Shown: positions 34,787-43,487 of the stretch, piece after piece
Position numbering within the stretch: position 1 is the stretch's first letter
Layout of the letters: each line of letters starts with the position of its first letter
Assembly: GCA_036526135.1 (NCBI GenBank)
Contig: DATCZA010000017.1
Coordinates: 248,001 to 312,000, forward strand
Origin: UBA2965 sp036526135
GTDB lineage: Bacteria > Pseudomonadota > Gammaproteobacteria > Pseudomonadales > Azotimanducaceae
Direction of reading: 5' to 3'
DNA: 64,000 bases
Notes under the pieces: model-generated
The model's input: the letters and a program-made list of their open reading frames with translations, nothing else
What the model was told of the DNA's origin: nothing
Database searches by the model: none
Program-made: the position numbers and the translations under genes

Positions 34787-35713
34787 ATGTTAGTTAGTAC
34801 GCAGTCCAATCCGCAGCGCAAGGCTAGACTCATGACCAAGTCGATGGAGCAGTCCGCCATGTTGGCTTGGTCTAGGCGCGGCGAGAACCGTAGTACGGCT
34901 GTCACCCCGGTCGTGAACATGCACTTGGAGTCCGATGTGGCTCCCGAGGAGGCGGCGCATTCGCTCAGGCTCCTCACCTTCAACATTCAGGTGGGTATTC
35001 GGACCACCAAGTACCGCCACTACGTCACCAAGGGCTGGAAGCACGTGCTGCCTCACGAAGCGCGGGCCATCAATATCCGCCACATCGCCGATCTGGTGCG
35101 CGACTACGATCTGGTCGCGCTTCAGGAAATCGACGGCGGCAGCCTTCGCAGCGGCTTCATCAATCAGGTGGAGTACATTGCCGATCGCGCGCGTTTTCCT
35201 TACTGGTACACCCAGTGCAACCGTGACCTGGGTCCGTTCGCCCAGCACGGCAACGGGGTTCTGTCGCGAATCGCGCCCGTGCACATGGAAGACCACAAGC
35301 TGCCGGGCGCCATTCCGGGACGCGGCGCGATCCTGATGCGCTTCAAGCTCGGCGAGTCGACGGTCTCGCTGGTGGTTCTGCACCTCTCTTTGGGCGGGCG
35401 TTCCCGCCAGGTGCAGCTCGAGTATGTGCGCGAGTTGATCGACGCCGAAGAGCACGTGGTGGTGATGGGAGACATGAACAGTCATCTTGCCCAGCTGCTC
35501 TTCAACTCGCCGCTTTCGGAAACGGATCTGGTGCCGGCGGATCAGGTGCACCCCACTTATCCCGCCTGGCAGCCTGCGTTTGCTCTGGATCACGTGCTGG
35601 TCTCGCCGGGGCTGTCGATCGACGACTACGAGGTTCTGGACTGCCGGCTCTCCGATCATCGACCGATCGCGGTCACCCTGCGCCTCGGGGAGCCCGTTAC
35701 GATTCAGCAGTAG
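34787..35713 (+). CDS. Endonuclease/exonuclease/phosphatase family hydrolase
   Basis: Metal-dependent phosphodiesterase of the EEP (DNase I-like) fold. The 308 residues show LTFNIQVG, VALQEIDGG with the metal-binding Glu, HGNGVLSR, MGDMNSH with catalytic Asp/Asn, and the closing LSDHRPI with the catalytic His. There is no signal peptide, so it is probably cytoplasmic. The substrate could be nucleic acid, a phospholipid or an inositol phosphate; sequence cannot decide. ATG at 34919 is a shorter alternative start. A homologue follows dsbA in Pseudomonas. Confidence 0.85.
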   Translation: MLVSTQSNPQRKARLMTKSMEQSAMLAWSRRGENRSTAVTPVVNMHLESDVAPEEAAHSLRLLTFNIQVGIRTTKYRHYVTKGWKHVLPHEARAINIRHIADLVRDYDLVALQEIDGGSLRSGFINQVEYIADRARFPYWYTQCNRDLGPFAQHGNGVLSRIAPVHMEDHKLPGAIPGRGAILMRFKLGESTVSLVVLHLSLGGRSRQVQLEYVRELIDAEEHVVVMGDMNSHLAQLLFNSPLSETDLVPADQVHPTYPAWQPAFALDHVLVSPGLSIDDYEVLDCRLSDHRPIAVTLRLGEPVTIQQ

Positions 35714-35850
35714 GCTGGCGTGCTCGTCCGGCCGCATTCTCGCCCAAGATCCCGTTCCCGGCTCAGCGACCGTTTCTCGGAGCGGTTTACCGCGCTTGCC
35801 CCATGGCGTAGCTTCCCCGCTTGCCTAAGACATTGGGTACGGTGACGGAG

Positions 35851-38502
35851 ATGGCGGAGCGTAACCCCGACGATTGGCTGTCGGAGCAGCAGGAATGGTG
35901 CGACGCCATTGACGACGTGCTCGCCTTCAGGGGTGAGGACGAGGTCAAGGAGCTGCTTCGGCGGCTGCAGGCCCATGTCAGTCATCGCGGCATGATTCTG
36001 ACCGACGCCGCGCTCAACACCCCGTACAAGAACACCATCGACGTGCGCGATCAGCCCGCCTACCCGGGCAACATCGAGCTCGAGATGAAGATCGGCGACA
36101 TCATCTGCTGGAACGCGGTCGCCATGGTGCTGCAGGCCTACGACAGCGGCTCGGGGGTTGGTGGTCACATCGCCACCTACCTGTCCGCCGCGACGATGAT
36201 GGAAGTGGGTTTCAATCACGTCTTTCGAGGCGCGTCCGAATCCTACGGCGGCGATCAGGTGCACTTTCAGGCCCACACCTCGCCCGGCGTCTATGCCAGG
36301 GCGTTTCTGGAAGGGCGTCTTTCCGAGCAGGCGTTGACCAACTTCCGCCGCGAGCTGGCGCCCGGTGGTGGTCTGCCCTCCTACCCTCATCCGCGCCGCC
36401 TGCCGTGGTTCTGGCAGATGCCCACGGCCAGCATGGGGCTCTCTACGCCCAGCGCCATCTACCAGGCACGGTTCGCCAAATATCTGGAAAGCCGCGGGCT
36501 CAAGGCCAACAACGGCGGCAAGATCTGGACGTTCATCGGGGACGGAGAGTCCGACGAGCCGGAGGTGCTCGGCACCATCAACATCGCCAGCCGGGAGCGG
36601 CTGGACAACCTGGTTCTGGTGATCAATTGCAATCTGCAGCGGCTCGATGGCCCGGTCAGGGGCAACGGAAAAATCATTCAGGAGCTCGAGCGCGCCTTTC
36701 GCGGCGCCGACTGGCACGTGATCAAGGTGATCTGGGGCGGCGGCTGGGATGCCATTCTTGCCCGGGACGAGCACGGCATTCTCCAGGAGCGTATGGAGCA
36801 GGCCGTGGATGGCGACTATCAGATGTACACGGTGTCCAGCGGCGACGTGGTCCGCGAGCACTGGGTGGAAACATCCCCCGAGCTCGAGGAGCTGATGAAG
36901 ACGCTCTCCGACGAGGAGATCCGGTCCATCAAGCGTGGCGGCCAGGATCACCAGAAGATCTATGCCGCGTTTGCCCGGGCGGCCAACGTTCGCGGCAAGC
37001 CGTGCGTGGTGCTTCTCAAGACGGTGAAGGGCGACGGTCTCGGGCCAGGCACCGAAGGCAGCAACACGGTGCACCAGAAGAAGCAGCTCAACGAGCAGGA
37101 GCGACAGGAGCTCGCGAAGAGGCTTGGCATTCCGCTCACCCGGGAGGAGATATCGCGAGCGGCTTTCTATCGCCCGGCCGAGGACTCTGCAGAGCTGGTC
37201 TACCTGCGCGACCGGCGCCATAGCCTGGGCGGTTACCTGCCGGCCCGGGAAGTGCGCTGCGCGGCGCTGGAGCCCCCGTCGGTGGAGCTTTTTGCCGCCA
37301 TGCTCAAAGGATCGGACAGGCCGGTGACCACCACGGCGGCGGTGGTCCGTATGCTGTCCCGCCTGCTGCGTGACCCGGCTCTCGGCCGATACATCGTGCC
37401 CATCGTTCCCGACGAGGCGCGCACCTTCGGGATGGACGGCCTTTTTCCCCAGGCGGGCATCTACTCGCCGGCCGGTCAGCGCTACCAGCCGGTGGATGCG
37501 GGCACCATCGCGCCGTATCGGGAGGCCGAGGATGGTCAGATTCTCCAGGAAGGAATCTGCGAAACGGGCGCCATGGCGTCTTTCCTGGCCGCGGGCACGG
37601 CCTACGCGAATTATGGCCTGCCGATGATTCCGTTCTACATCTTCTACTCGATCTTCGGTTTTCAGCGTGTCGGCGACATGATCTGGGCCGCGGGCGACAT
37701 GATGTGCAGGGGTTTTCTCCTCGGCGGCACTTCAGGGCGTACCACCCTGAACGGCGAGGGGGTGCAGCATCAGGACGGGCACTCCCATCTGGTTGCCAAC
37801 ACGATTCCCAACCTGAAGAGCTACGACCCGGCGTTCGCCTTCGAGATAGCCTTGCTGGTTCGTGAGGGCATCAGGCGGATGTATCAGCTGCAGGAAGACG
37901 TCTTCTACTATCTCACCCTGACCAACCAGCCCTACCCCATGCCGGCCATGCCCGAAGGCGTGGAGGACGGCGTTCTCAAAGGCATGTACTGCTTCAGCCG
38001 TGCTCCGGGGGCGGTGGTCAACCTGTTCGGCAGCGGCGCGCTGATGACCGAGGTGTTGCGGGCGGAGAGCCTTCTTGCCGAGCATGGCATTGCGTGTAAC
38101 GTCTGGAGCGTTACGAGCTACAACGAGCTGGCCCGGCAGGCGCTCGCCTCGGAGCGAGCCCGCCTGCTCGGTGTCGGCGACGGCGATGAGCGGGCCTACG
38201 CCGAAGCGCTGCTAGAGGGGGAAGAAGGGATATTCGTGGCCGCCTCGGACTACCAGAAGTCCCTTCCCATGAGCATTTCTCGCTGGGTGCCGGGCCCCTA
38301 TACCGTGCTGGGCACGGACGGCTTCGGGCTGTCGGAGGATCGCCGGGTTTTGCGCGGCTACTTCGAAGTTTCCGCCGAGTGGATCGCGTTCGCCGCGTTG
38401 TCGTCCCTGGCCCAGAACAACCGGCTCGAGCGTGACGTGGCGCTGGGCTTTGCGGCCAAGGCGGGGCTTGCCCTGGACAAGGCGAACCCCGCTGAGGGCT
38501 GA
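35851..38502 (+). CDS. aceE: Pyruvate dehydrogenase E1 component (homodimeric)
   Basis: ThDP-dependent decarboxylase that starts the pyruvate dehydrogenase complex. About 883 residues, as in E. coli (887). The ThDP-Mg motif GDGESDEPE runs on into NLQRLDGPVRGNG, and GICETGAMASF and the GTSGRTTLNGEGVQHQDGHS segment are also present. The start may instead be TTG at 35821 (10 residues longer, no clear ribosome binding site). aceF and lpd, usually next to aceE, are not in this window. Confidence 0.96.
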   Translation: MAERNPDDWLSEQQEWCDAIDDVLAFRGEDEVKELLRRLQAHVSHRGMILTDAALNTPYKNTIDVRDQPAYPGNIELEMKIGDIICWNAVAMVLQAYDSGSGVGGHIATYLSAATMMEVGFNHVFRGASESYGGDQVHFQAHTSPGVYARAFLEGRLSEQALTNFRRELAPGGGLPSYPHPRRLPWFWQMPTASMGLSTPSAIYQARFAKYLESRGLKANNGGKIWTFIGDGESDEPEVLGTINIASRERLDNLVLVINCNLQRLDGPVRGNGKIIQELERAFRGADWHVIKVIWGGGWDAILARDEHGILQERMEQAVDGDYQMYTVSSGDVVREHWVETSPELEELMKTLSDEEIRSIKRGGQDHQKIYAAFARAANVRGKPCVVLLKTVKGDGLGPGTEGSNTVHQKKQLNEQERQELAKRLGIPLTREEISRAAFYRPAEDSAELVYLRDRRHSLGGYLPAREVRCAALEPPSVELFAAMLKGSDRPVTTTAAVVRMLSRLLRDPALGRYIVPIVPDEARTFGMDGLFPQAGIYSPAGQRYQPVDAGTIAPYREAEDGQILQEGICETGAMASFLAAGTAYANYGLPMIPFYIFYSIFGFQRVGDMIWAAGDMMCRGFLLGGTSGRTTLNGEGVQHQDGHSHLVANTIPNLKSYDPAFAFEIALLVREGIRRMYQLQEDVFYYLTLTNQPYPMPAMPEGVEDGVLKGMYCFSRAPGAVVNLFGSGALMTEVLRAESLLAEHGIACNVWSVTSYNELARQALASERARLLGVGDGDERAYAEALLEGEEGIFVAASDYQKSLPMSISRWVPGPYTVLGTDGFGLSEDRRVLRGYFEVSAEWIAFAALSSLAQNNRLERDVALGFAAKAGLALDKANPAEG

Positions 38503-38668
38503 GGGGCGCGGGATGTGCTCTGGGGCATGCGCCGATGGGGCCCCGGATTGGCGTTGCCTTTGCCCGCGCGGGTCGGGTAAGTTGAGAATCGGTTCACGTA
38601 AAACGAGCCGCCATCGCTTCAAAATCCCCCAAGGGACCAACTCGGCTCGAATCCTGTAAGTAAGGAAA

Positions 38669-39337
38669 ATGGACCTTCGTTTCTCACAGTTCGAGATCCT
38701 CACAGCCGCCGGCGCATTCTTTCTTTGCCTGGCGTTCATTTGCGTGTTCAACGAGGCATCAGATATCCAGGACGACGTCGGCATACGCGCCCAGGGCGAG
38801 GCGCGCGAGCACGGCCTTTACTGGGCGGGTGTGGAGGCCTTGGGCCAGCGGGTCAGGCTGACGGGTGCCGCGCCAAGCGATGCCCAAAGGCTTCACGCGG
38901 CAGCAGCGGTCGCCGCGCTCCCAGGTGTCACTTCGGTCCAGAACGAGATCGAGGTGCTCGGCCCCGACGGCGCGTGTCAGAGGCAGATGGACTCGGCGCT
39001 GGCGGAGCTTGGCGTGACCTTCAAGACCGGTCGCGCCGAGATCGGCGACTCCAGCTACCCGTTGATTGCCGAGCTTGCCCGGACCATGGGCGCATGCGCG
39101 ACGCCCATCGAGATTGCCGTGCACACGGATTCCCTCGGCGATGCCGCCGTCAACCTCAAGCTGAGTCAGCGGCGAGCGGACGCGGTACGCAAGGCTCTGG
39201 TCCAAAGAGGCGTTCGCCCGGACCGTCTCGTAGCTGCCGGCTACGGCGAGACCCAGCCCGTCGCTTCCAATGCCCGCGAATCGGGACGTCGGGAAAATCG
39301 CCGGGTTGAATTCCGGGTGGTCGGAGGCACCGCGTGA
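38669..39337 (+). CDS. BON-OmpA domain envelope protein
   Basis: 222 residues: an N-terminal membrane helix (about 9-28) without a lipobox, a BON-like segment (about 50-95; GVTSVQNEIEVLG), and a C-terminal OmpA/MotB domain. The last has the peptidoglycan-binding pattern LSQRRADAVRKALVQRGV and ESGRRENRRVEFRV. It likely anchors the inner membrane to peptidoglycan. A BON plus OmpA combination is also known in mycobacterial ArfA. The stop overlaps the next gene as GTGA, so the two proteins probably work together. Confidence 0.83.
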   Translation: MDLRFSQFEILTAAGAFFLCLAFICVFNEASDIQDDVGIRAQGEAREHGLYWAGVEALGQRVRLTGAAPSDAQRLHAAAAVAALPGVTSVQNEIEVLGPDGACQRQMDSALAELGVTFKTGRAEIGDSSYPLIAELARTMGACATPIEIAVHTDSLGDAAVNLKLSQRRADAVRKALVQRGVRPDRLVAAGYGETQPVASNARESGRRENRRVEFRVVGGTA

Positions 39338-39966
39338 TCTATCTCGTCGTCAACATCGTCGGCTATCTGCTGGTTGCCCTGGTCGCCGGCGTCGGTGTGG
39401 GGTGGCTGCTGCACGGATCCCTCGCAGGCAAGGCTTCCGGCGAGCGCAGAGGGCTCGGTTCCGTGGGCGTCGACGATCTCGAGCTCGCGGCTCGCGCCGA
39501 CGCCCAGGACGAGCAGCTGAGGAAGCTGGCCGCCACGATCAGGCAGAAGGAGCGAGAGGTCGAGGCGTTGAGCCGCGAGCTCGAAAGGCGGGATCGCCGC
39601 TTCAACGCTGCCGACAAGCTGGCAAAGATATCCCGGCGTCTTCAACAGGAAGCCGAGCAGCTCAAGGAGCAGGTCCGCGTTCTCGGCGAGCAGCTCGAAG
39701 CCGCGCGGGAGGAGGCCCAGGGATCCCACGGCGCGTCGGCTGCCATGGAGGAAGTTCTGCGCAGCGAGATCCTCGAGCTCGAGGGCCGGCTCCGGGAGTC
39801 TTCTCAGGAGCAGGACCGGCTCGCCAAAACGCTGGAGCAGGAAAACCGCAAGGTCGAGGAGCTCGAGCGGCAGCGTGATCTTCAGAACAGCTCTCTGCAG
39901 GTTCTGCACAAGCAGCTGGAGCTGGCCCGGAAGAGCAGGGAGGGCGCTGCCGAGGCCGGTGGTTGA
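39334..39966 (+). CDS. Membrane-anchored coiled-coil protein
   Basis: 210 residues: one N-terminal helix (about 3-26), then a long, charged, heptad-rich region (about 50-200) rich in Glu, Arg, Leu and Gln, predicted as continuous coiled coil. I recognise no family. Start GTG, coupled to the BON-OmpA gene by a 4-bp overlap. It could be a structural partner of that envelope protein, for example a cytoplasmic or periplasmic spacer. Function is unknown. Confidence 0.7.
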   Translation: MIYLVVNIVGYLLVALVAGVGVGWLLHGSLAGKASGERRGLGSVGVDDLELAARADAQDEQLRKLAATIRQKEREVEALSRELERRDRRFNAADKLAKISRRLQQEAEQLKEQVRVLGEQLEAAREEAQGSHGASAAMEEVLRSEILELEGRLRESSQEQDRLAKTLEQENRKVEELERQRDLQNSSLQVLHKQLELARKSREGAAEAGG

Positions 39967-39969
39967 GGC

Positions 39970-40188
39970 TCAGCCGAGGAAGCGTCGGAGGATCCAGGCG
40001 GCCACCGAGAGGATGGCCGAGACGATGAGCATCGAGGTGATGGGAAAGTAAAAGGAGAGCCCCGGGCGCTCCACCCGGATGTCTCCCGGCAGCCTGCCGA
40101 ACCATCCGAGCCACCCCGTCTGCAGCAGCAACCCGACGATCACGGTTAACGCTCCGGCGAGCACCAGCCATTTGCCCACCTCGCTCAT
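39970..40188 (-). CDS. DUF2905 small membrane protein
   Basis: A 72-residue protein with two hydrophobic helices and the central LGRLPGDIRVERPGLSFYFPI segment, the DUF2905 hallmark (GRLPGDI...FPI). The ATG overlaps the stop of the MFS gene as ATGA, so it is coupled to it. The family is widespread in bacteria and has no known function. Confidence 0.9.
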   Translation of the reverse strand: MSEVGKWLVLAGALTVIVGLLLQTGWLGWFGRLPGDIRVERPGLSFYFPITSMLIVSAILSVAAWILRRFLG

Positions 40189-41429
40189 GCTTGCTTGTGC
40201 CCGATCAGGCGACCATCGAGACCGCGAATGGTCGTGCTGGTCATGGCTACGCCGGCGATGGCGAAGCCGAACACGCAACAGCCGATCAGCACCGCCAGCG
40301 CCGGCCCAGCGGCCTCGGCGAGAGCGCCCATGAACAAGCCTCCCAACGGTATCAGGCTGTAGCCAATCGCGTGGATGCCCATGACCCGGCCGCGCAGGTC
40401 GTCGGGAACGACGAGCTGCAGGACGGCCATGGAGCTGATCATGAAGACTGAGGTGAAGACCGATGCGAAAAACGTCGCCAGCAGCGCGGCGATGAACCAA
40501 CCACCCACTGCGACCAGAGCGAACACGGCGGTTAGGGCGGCGGACAGGGTTGCGCCGCCAAGCATGACGAACCCGAGCCTCGCATGCTCCTGCACCCCCC
40601 CGACCAGCAGCGTGCCGGCAACCGCGCCCACGCCTCCGGCCGAGAGCAGATAACCGTAGCCGGCCTCACCGGACTCCAGGACGTCTGCGAACACGGGCAT
40701 GATCTGCACGTAGCTGCCCGCGAAAAACATGCCGATGAACGTGAGCAGCATCAGCCACTTGAACAGCTCCTCGTTGACGATGAAGCGCACGCCCTCGGCG
40801 ATCTGCTCCAGCGGCGAGCCGTGGCGCGCGTCGCTGGTGGTCACGTGCAGGCCGCTGATGACGATCATCATGGTCAGAAAGCCGCCGCTGCCCAGGGCGA
40901 ACAGCACCCAGGTGTCGCTGGCCGCTATGATGATCCCGCCCAGTGCCGGCATGGCCATGCGCGTGGCCTGCCAGATGATGGAGTTGAGCGCTACGGCGCT
41001 CATGAAAGCCGGCCGGTCGATGAGCTGTGGAAAGATGGAGACCCTGGCGGGCCAGTCGAGCCCGGTGATGAGAGAGACTGCGGCCGCCACGGCGAGGACG
41101 TGCCACACGCGCACGGTACCGCTGTAGTCCAGCCAGGCCAGCAGCGCGAGTAGCGTGGCGATGGCCCCCGATGTCCAGACCAGAATGAGACGCTTGTCGA
41201 AGCGGTCGGCGAACACGCCGCCGATCAGCGTCATCGCGATGTTCGGCGCGGCGACGGCGGCGCCCAGAATTCCCAGCTGCAGCGCCGACCCTGATAGCTC
41301 GAATACCAGCCAACCCTGGGCCAGGGTGATCAGCTGGGTCGCGCCCACGGAGGCAAGAGACGCCAGCCAGTACTTTCGGTAGCGCGGGAAGCCGAAAGCC
41401 GGGTAGCGTTGCAGAAGGAAGTTGGTCAT
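40185..41429 (-). CDS. MFS transporter (MFS_3, EntS-like)
   Basis: Inner-membrane transporter of 414 residues with about 12 helices. It begins MTNFLLQRYPAFGFPRYRKYW; the FRYxW-type start and the AGWLVFELSGSALQLG segment resemble the MFS_3 group that includes the enterobactin exporter EntS. GGVFADRFDKR is the MFS motif A loop between helices 2 and 3. No siderophore genes are nearby, so the substrate is unknown. The start at 41429 has AGAGAG upstream; 41483 would add 18 residues. Confidence 0.87.
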   Translation of the reverse strand: MTNFLLQRYPAFGFPRYRKYWLASLASVGATQLITLAQGWLVFELSGSALQLGILGAAVAAPNIAMTLIGGVFADRFDKRLILVWTSGAIATLLALLAWLDYSGTVRVWHVLAVAAAVSLITGLDWPARVSIFPQLIDRPAFMSAVALNSIIWQATRMAMPALGGIIIAASDTWVLFALGSGGFLTMMIVISGLHVTTSDARHGSPLEQIAEGVRFIVNEELFKWLMLLTFIGMFFAGSYVQIMPVFADVLESGEAGYGYLLSAGGVGAVAGTLLVGGVQEHARLGFVMLGGATLSAALTAVFALVAVGGWFIAALLATFFASVFTSVFMISSMAVLQLVVPDDLRGRVMGIHAIGYSLIPLGGLFMGALAEAAGPALAVLIGCCVFGFAIAGVAMTSTTIRGLDGRLIGHKQA

Positions 41430-41488
41430 GCCATCTCTCTGAGCGGCCGTGTAGTATGCCGTGACCGTATTGGCTGGCACCACTCGCC

Positions 41489-42223
41489 TTGCTAGAAGAC
41501 GTCACCAGGTTCGGCTCCAAGGCGGACGCGCGTCAATGGGCGTGGGATGCCCTCGACGAGCGTCGTCTGGCCAGATTTCCGTTCCCACCCCATGGGCGGA
41601 TTCCGAACTTCGCCGGCGCGGCGGCAGCCGCGATGCGGATTTTTGCGCAAGCCCCCTGGTCCGAGGCGGGGGCTATCAAGGTCAATCCCGACTCGCCCCA
41701 GCTGCCCGTTCGGTTCCTGGCGCTGCAGCGTGGGATCCGGGTTTACGTGCCGACACCGAAGCTCGCAGCGGGATTCATTCTGCTGGATCCGGCGCGGATC
41801 CCCCCCGAGCGGTTCCGCGAGGCAGCGGCGCTCAAGACCATGCTGCGCTGGGCGCGGCCGGTAGCCCTCGAAGACCTGCCCCAGCTGGATGCCATCGTGA
41901 CCGGGTGCGCGGCGGCTACCTCGTCGGGCAAGCGGGCGGGGAAAGGCGCCGGGTACAGCGACCTGGAGTTCGCCATCCTGCGGGAGCTCGGCCACGACCC
42001 CGTCCCGGTGGCCACGACGGTCCACGACGTGCAGCTGGTAGAGGACTTTCCCATTGCCCACAACGACCTGCCCCTAAGCCTGATCTGCACGCCGACGCGC
42101 ACGATCCGCGTCCAGGCGCCGCCCGCCGCGCCTGCCGGGATTCAATGGGGCGAGCTCTCCGCCGAGCAGCTGGCGGCCATGCCGGTTCTGGAATCCTTGC
42201 GCAGGCTCAAGCATGGCGGGTGA
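41489..42223 (+). CDS. 5-formyltetrahydrofolate cyclo-ligase-like protein (MTHFS family)
   Basis: 244 residues of the NagB/RpiA/CoA-transferase-like fold used by 5-formyl-THF cyclo-ligase. The C-terminal ATP-binding motif, usually GKGGGYYD, appears as GKGAGYSDLEF. The N-terminal part (RIPNFAGAAAAAMRIF, IKVNPDSPQLPVR) resembles the MTHFS-domain (MTHFSD-type) branch rather than classical FAU1, so its substrate is uncertain. TTG start. Its 3' end overlaps the phosphodiesterase gene by 11 bp, opening the long plus-strand cluster. Confidence 0.8.
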   Translation: MLEDVTRFGSKADARQWAWDALDERRLARFPFPPHGRIPNFAGAAAAAMRIFAQAPWSEAGAIKVNPDSPQLPVRFLALQRGIRVYVPTPKLAAGFILLDPARIPPERFREAAALKTMLRWARPVALEDLPQLDAIVTGCAAATSSGKRAGKGAGYSDLEFAILRELGHDPVPVATTVHDVQLVEDFPIAHNDLPLSLICTPTRTIRVQAPPAAPAGIQWGELSAEQLAAMPVLESLRRLKHGG

Positions 42224-43487
42224 GCGCACCCTTCCCGTGCGCCTGGCACTGGCCGTGGCGCTTCTTGTCAGCTCGGCTTCGGCCGAGCCCGCCGCCGCCG
42301 GGGAGAGCACGGTGATCGTGCTTTCCTGGGACGGCATGCGCCACGACTATCCGGACAGGGGCGACTTTCCCGGCCTGGCCCGGGTGATCAGCGAAGGTGC
42401 CCGGGCCGAGCGGCTCGTTACCGTGTTTCCATCCTCTACTTTTCCGGGACACGTCTCTTTAGCCACGGGCACGTACCCGGACCGGCACGGCATCGTCGGC
42501 AATCACTTCGTCGACCGGCAGCGCGGCGTCTACAGGATGGACTCCGATGCAGACTGGCTGCTGGCTGAGCCCATCTGGATCGCGGCTGAGCGCCAGGGGG
42601 TCATGGCGGCGACCTACTTCTGGGTGGGCTCGGAGAGCGACTGGCGCGGCCGGGGCACCCGTTACCGCGAGAGCCCCTTCGACGGTTCCCGACCCGAAGC
42701 TTTGAAGGTGGATCGGATTCTCGAGTGGCTGCAGCTTCCGGAGGGGCAGCGGCCGCGCCTCATCATGAGCTACTGGGCTGGCGCCGATCGGATCGGCCAC
42801 CGTTTCGGTCCCGACAGCGAGCGCGTCACCACCCAGATAGCCGCTCAGGATCTGCAGCTGCAGCGGCTGCTCCAGGGCCTCGACCTGCTGGATCGCTGGG
42901 CGTCTACCACGCTCCTGATCGTTAGCGACCACGGCATGACCGCGAGCTACCGTTACACCGATCTGCGCGGCATGCTGGCCGCCGCCGGCATCGGCGCCTA
43001 CGTCACAGGCAGCACGGTGGTGCACGTCTACCTCGACGATCCGGATGACCATGCCCGGGCAGGGGAACTGCTCGGCAAGATAGAGGGCGCGCGGGCCTAC
43101 CCTGGGGATGCGCTGCCGGGTTGGATGCGCCTGTCCCACGCGGCCAGAACGGGCGACTGGCTGGTGGTCGCTACTCCTCCCCTGACCTTCAGCCGGCCGG
43201 CTGGTTGGGAGGGAGCCATGGTGGCGACCCTGAGCATGGTGGGATGGACTTTCGGCAGCCACGGCTACCCGCCGGACCATCCCGAGATGCCGGGCATGTT
43301 CCTGGCGCTCGGCCGTGGCGTTCCGGCAGGGGCACTTCTACGGGCGGTGCATCAGGTGGATCTGGCTGCCACCATCGCCGCGCTCCTGGGCATCGAGCCC
43401 CCGCTCGAATCCGAGGGCACGCCGGTGCCGGGCCTGGAGATTCCCGTTGCCGCCCGGCAGGCGGCCAAGGAGGATGACGATGGCTAA
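42213..43487 (+). CDS. Exported type I phosphodiesterase/nucleotide pyrophosphatase
   Basis: Alkaline-phosphatase-superfamily enzyme that cleaves phosphodiester or pyrophosphate bonds outside the cytoplasm. The 424 residues have a signal peptide (about 1-29), the metal site SWDGMRHDY, the catalytic Thr in PSSTFPGHVSL, the SYWAGADRIGHRFGP metal site, SDHGMT and GSHGYPP. All metal ligands of the NPP family seem present. The 3' end overlaps the next flavoprotein gene by 8 bp. The lipid-related neighbours make a phospholipid head group a possible substrate; this is inference. Confidence 0.92.
   Translation: MAGERTLPVRLALAVALLVSSASAEPAAAGESTVIVLSWDGMRHDYPDRGDFPGLARVISEGARAERLVTVFPSSTFPGHVSLATGTYPDRHGIVGNHFVDRQRGVYRMDSDADWLLAEPIWIAAERQGVMAATYFWVGSESDWRGRGTRYRESPFDGSRPEALKVDRILEWLQLPEGQRPRLIMSYWAGADRIGHRFGPDSERVTTQIAAQDLQLQRLLQGLDLLDRWASTTLLIVSDHGMTASYRYTDLRGMLAAAGIGAYVTGSTVVHVYLDDPDDHARAGELLGKIEGARAYPGDALPGWMRLSHAARTGDWLVVATPPLTFSRPAGWEGAMVATLSMVGWTFGSHGYPPDHPEMPGMFLALGRGVPAGALLRAVHQVDLAATIAALLGIEPPLESEGTPVPGLEIPVAARQAAKEDDDG

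Noticed and set aside
38592..38606. parS-like GTTCACGTAAAAC
   Set aside because: It lacks the palindrome and the central CACGTG, and is too far from the ParB consensus.
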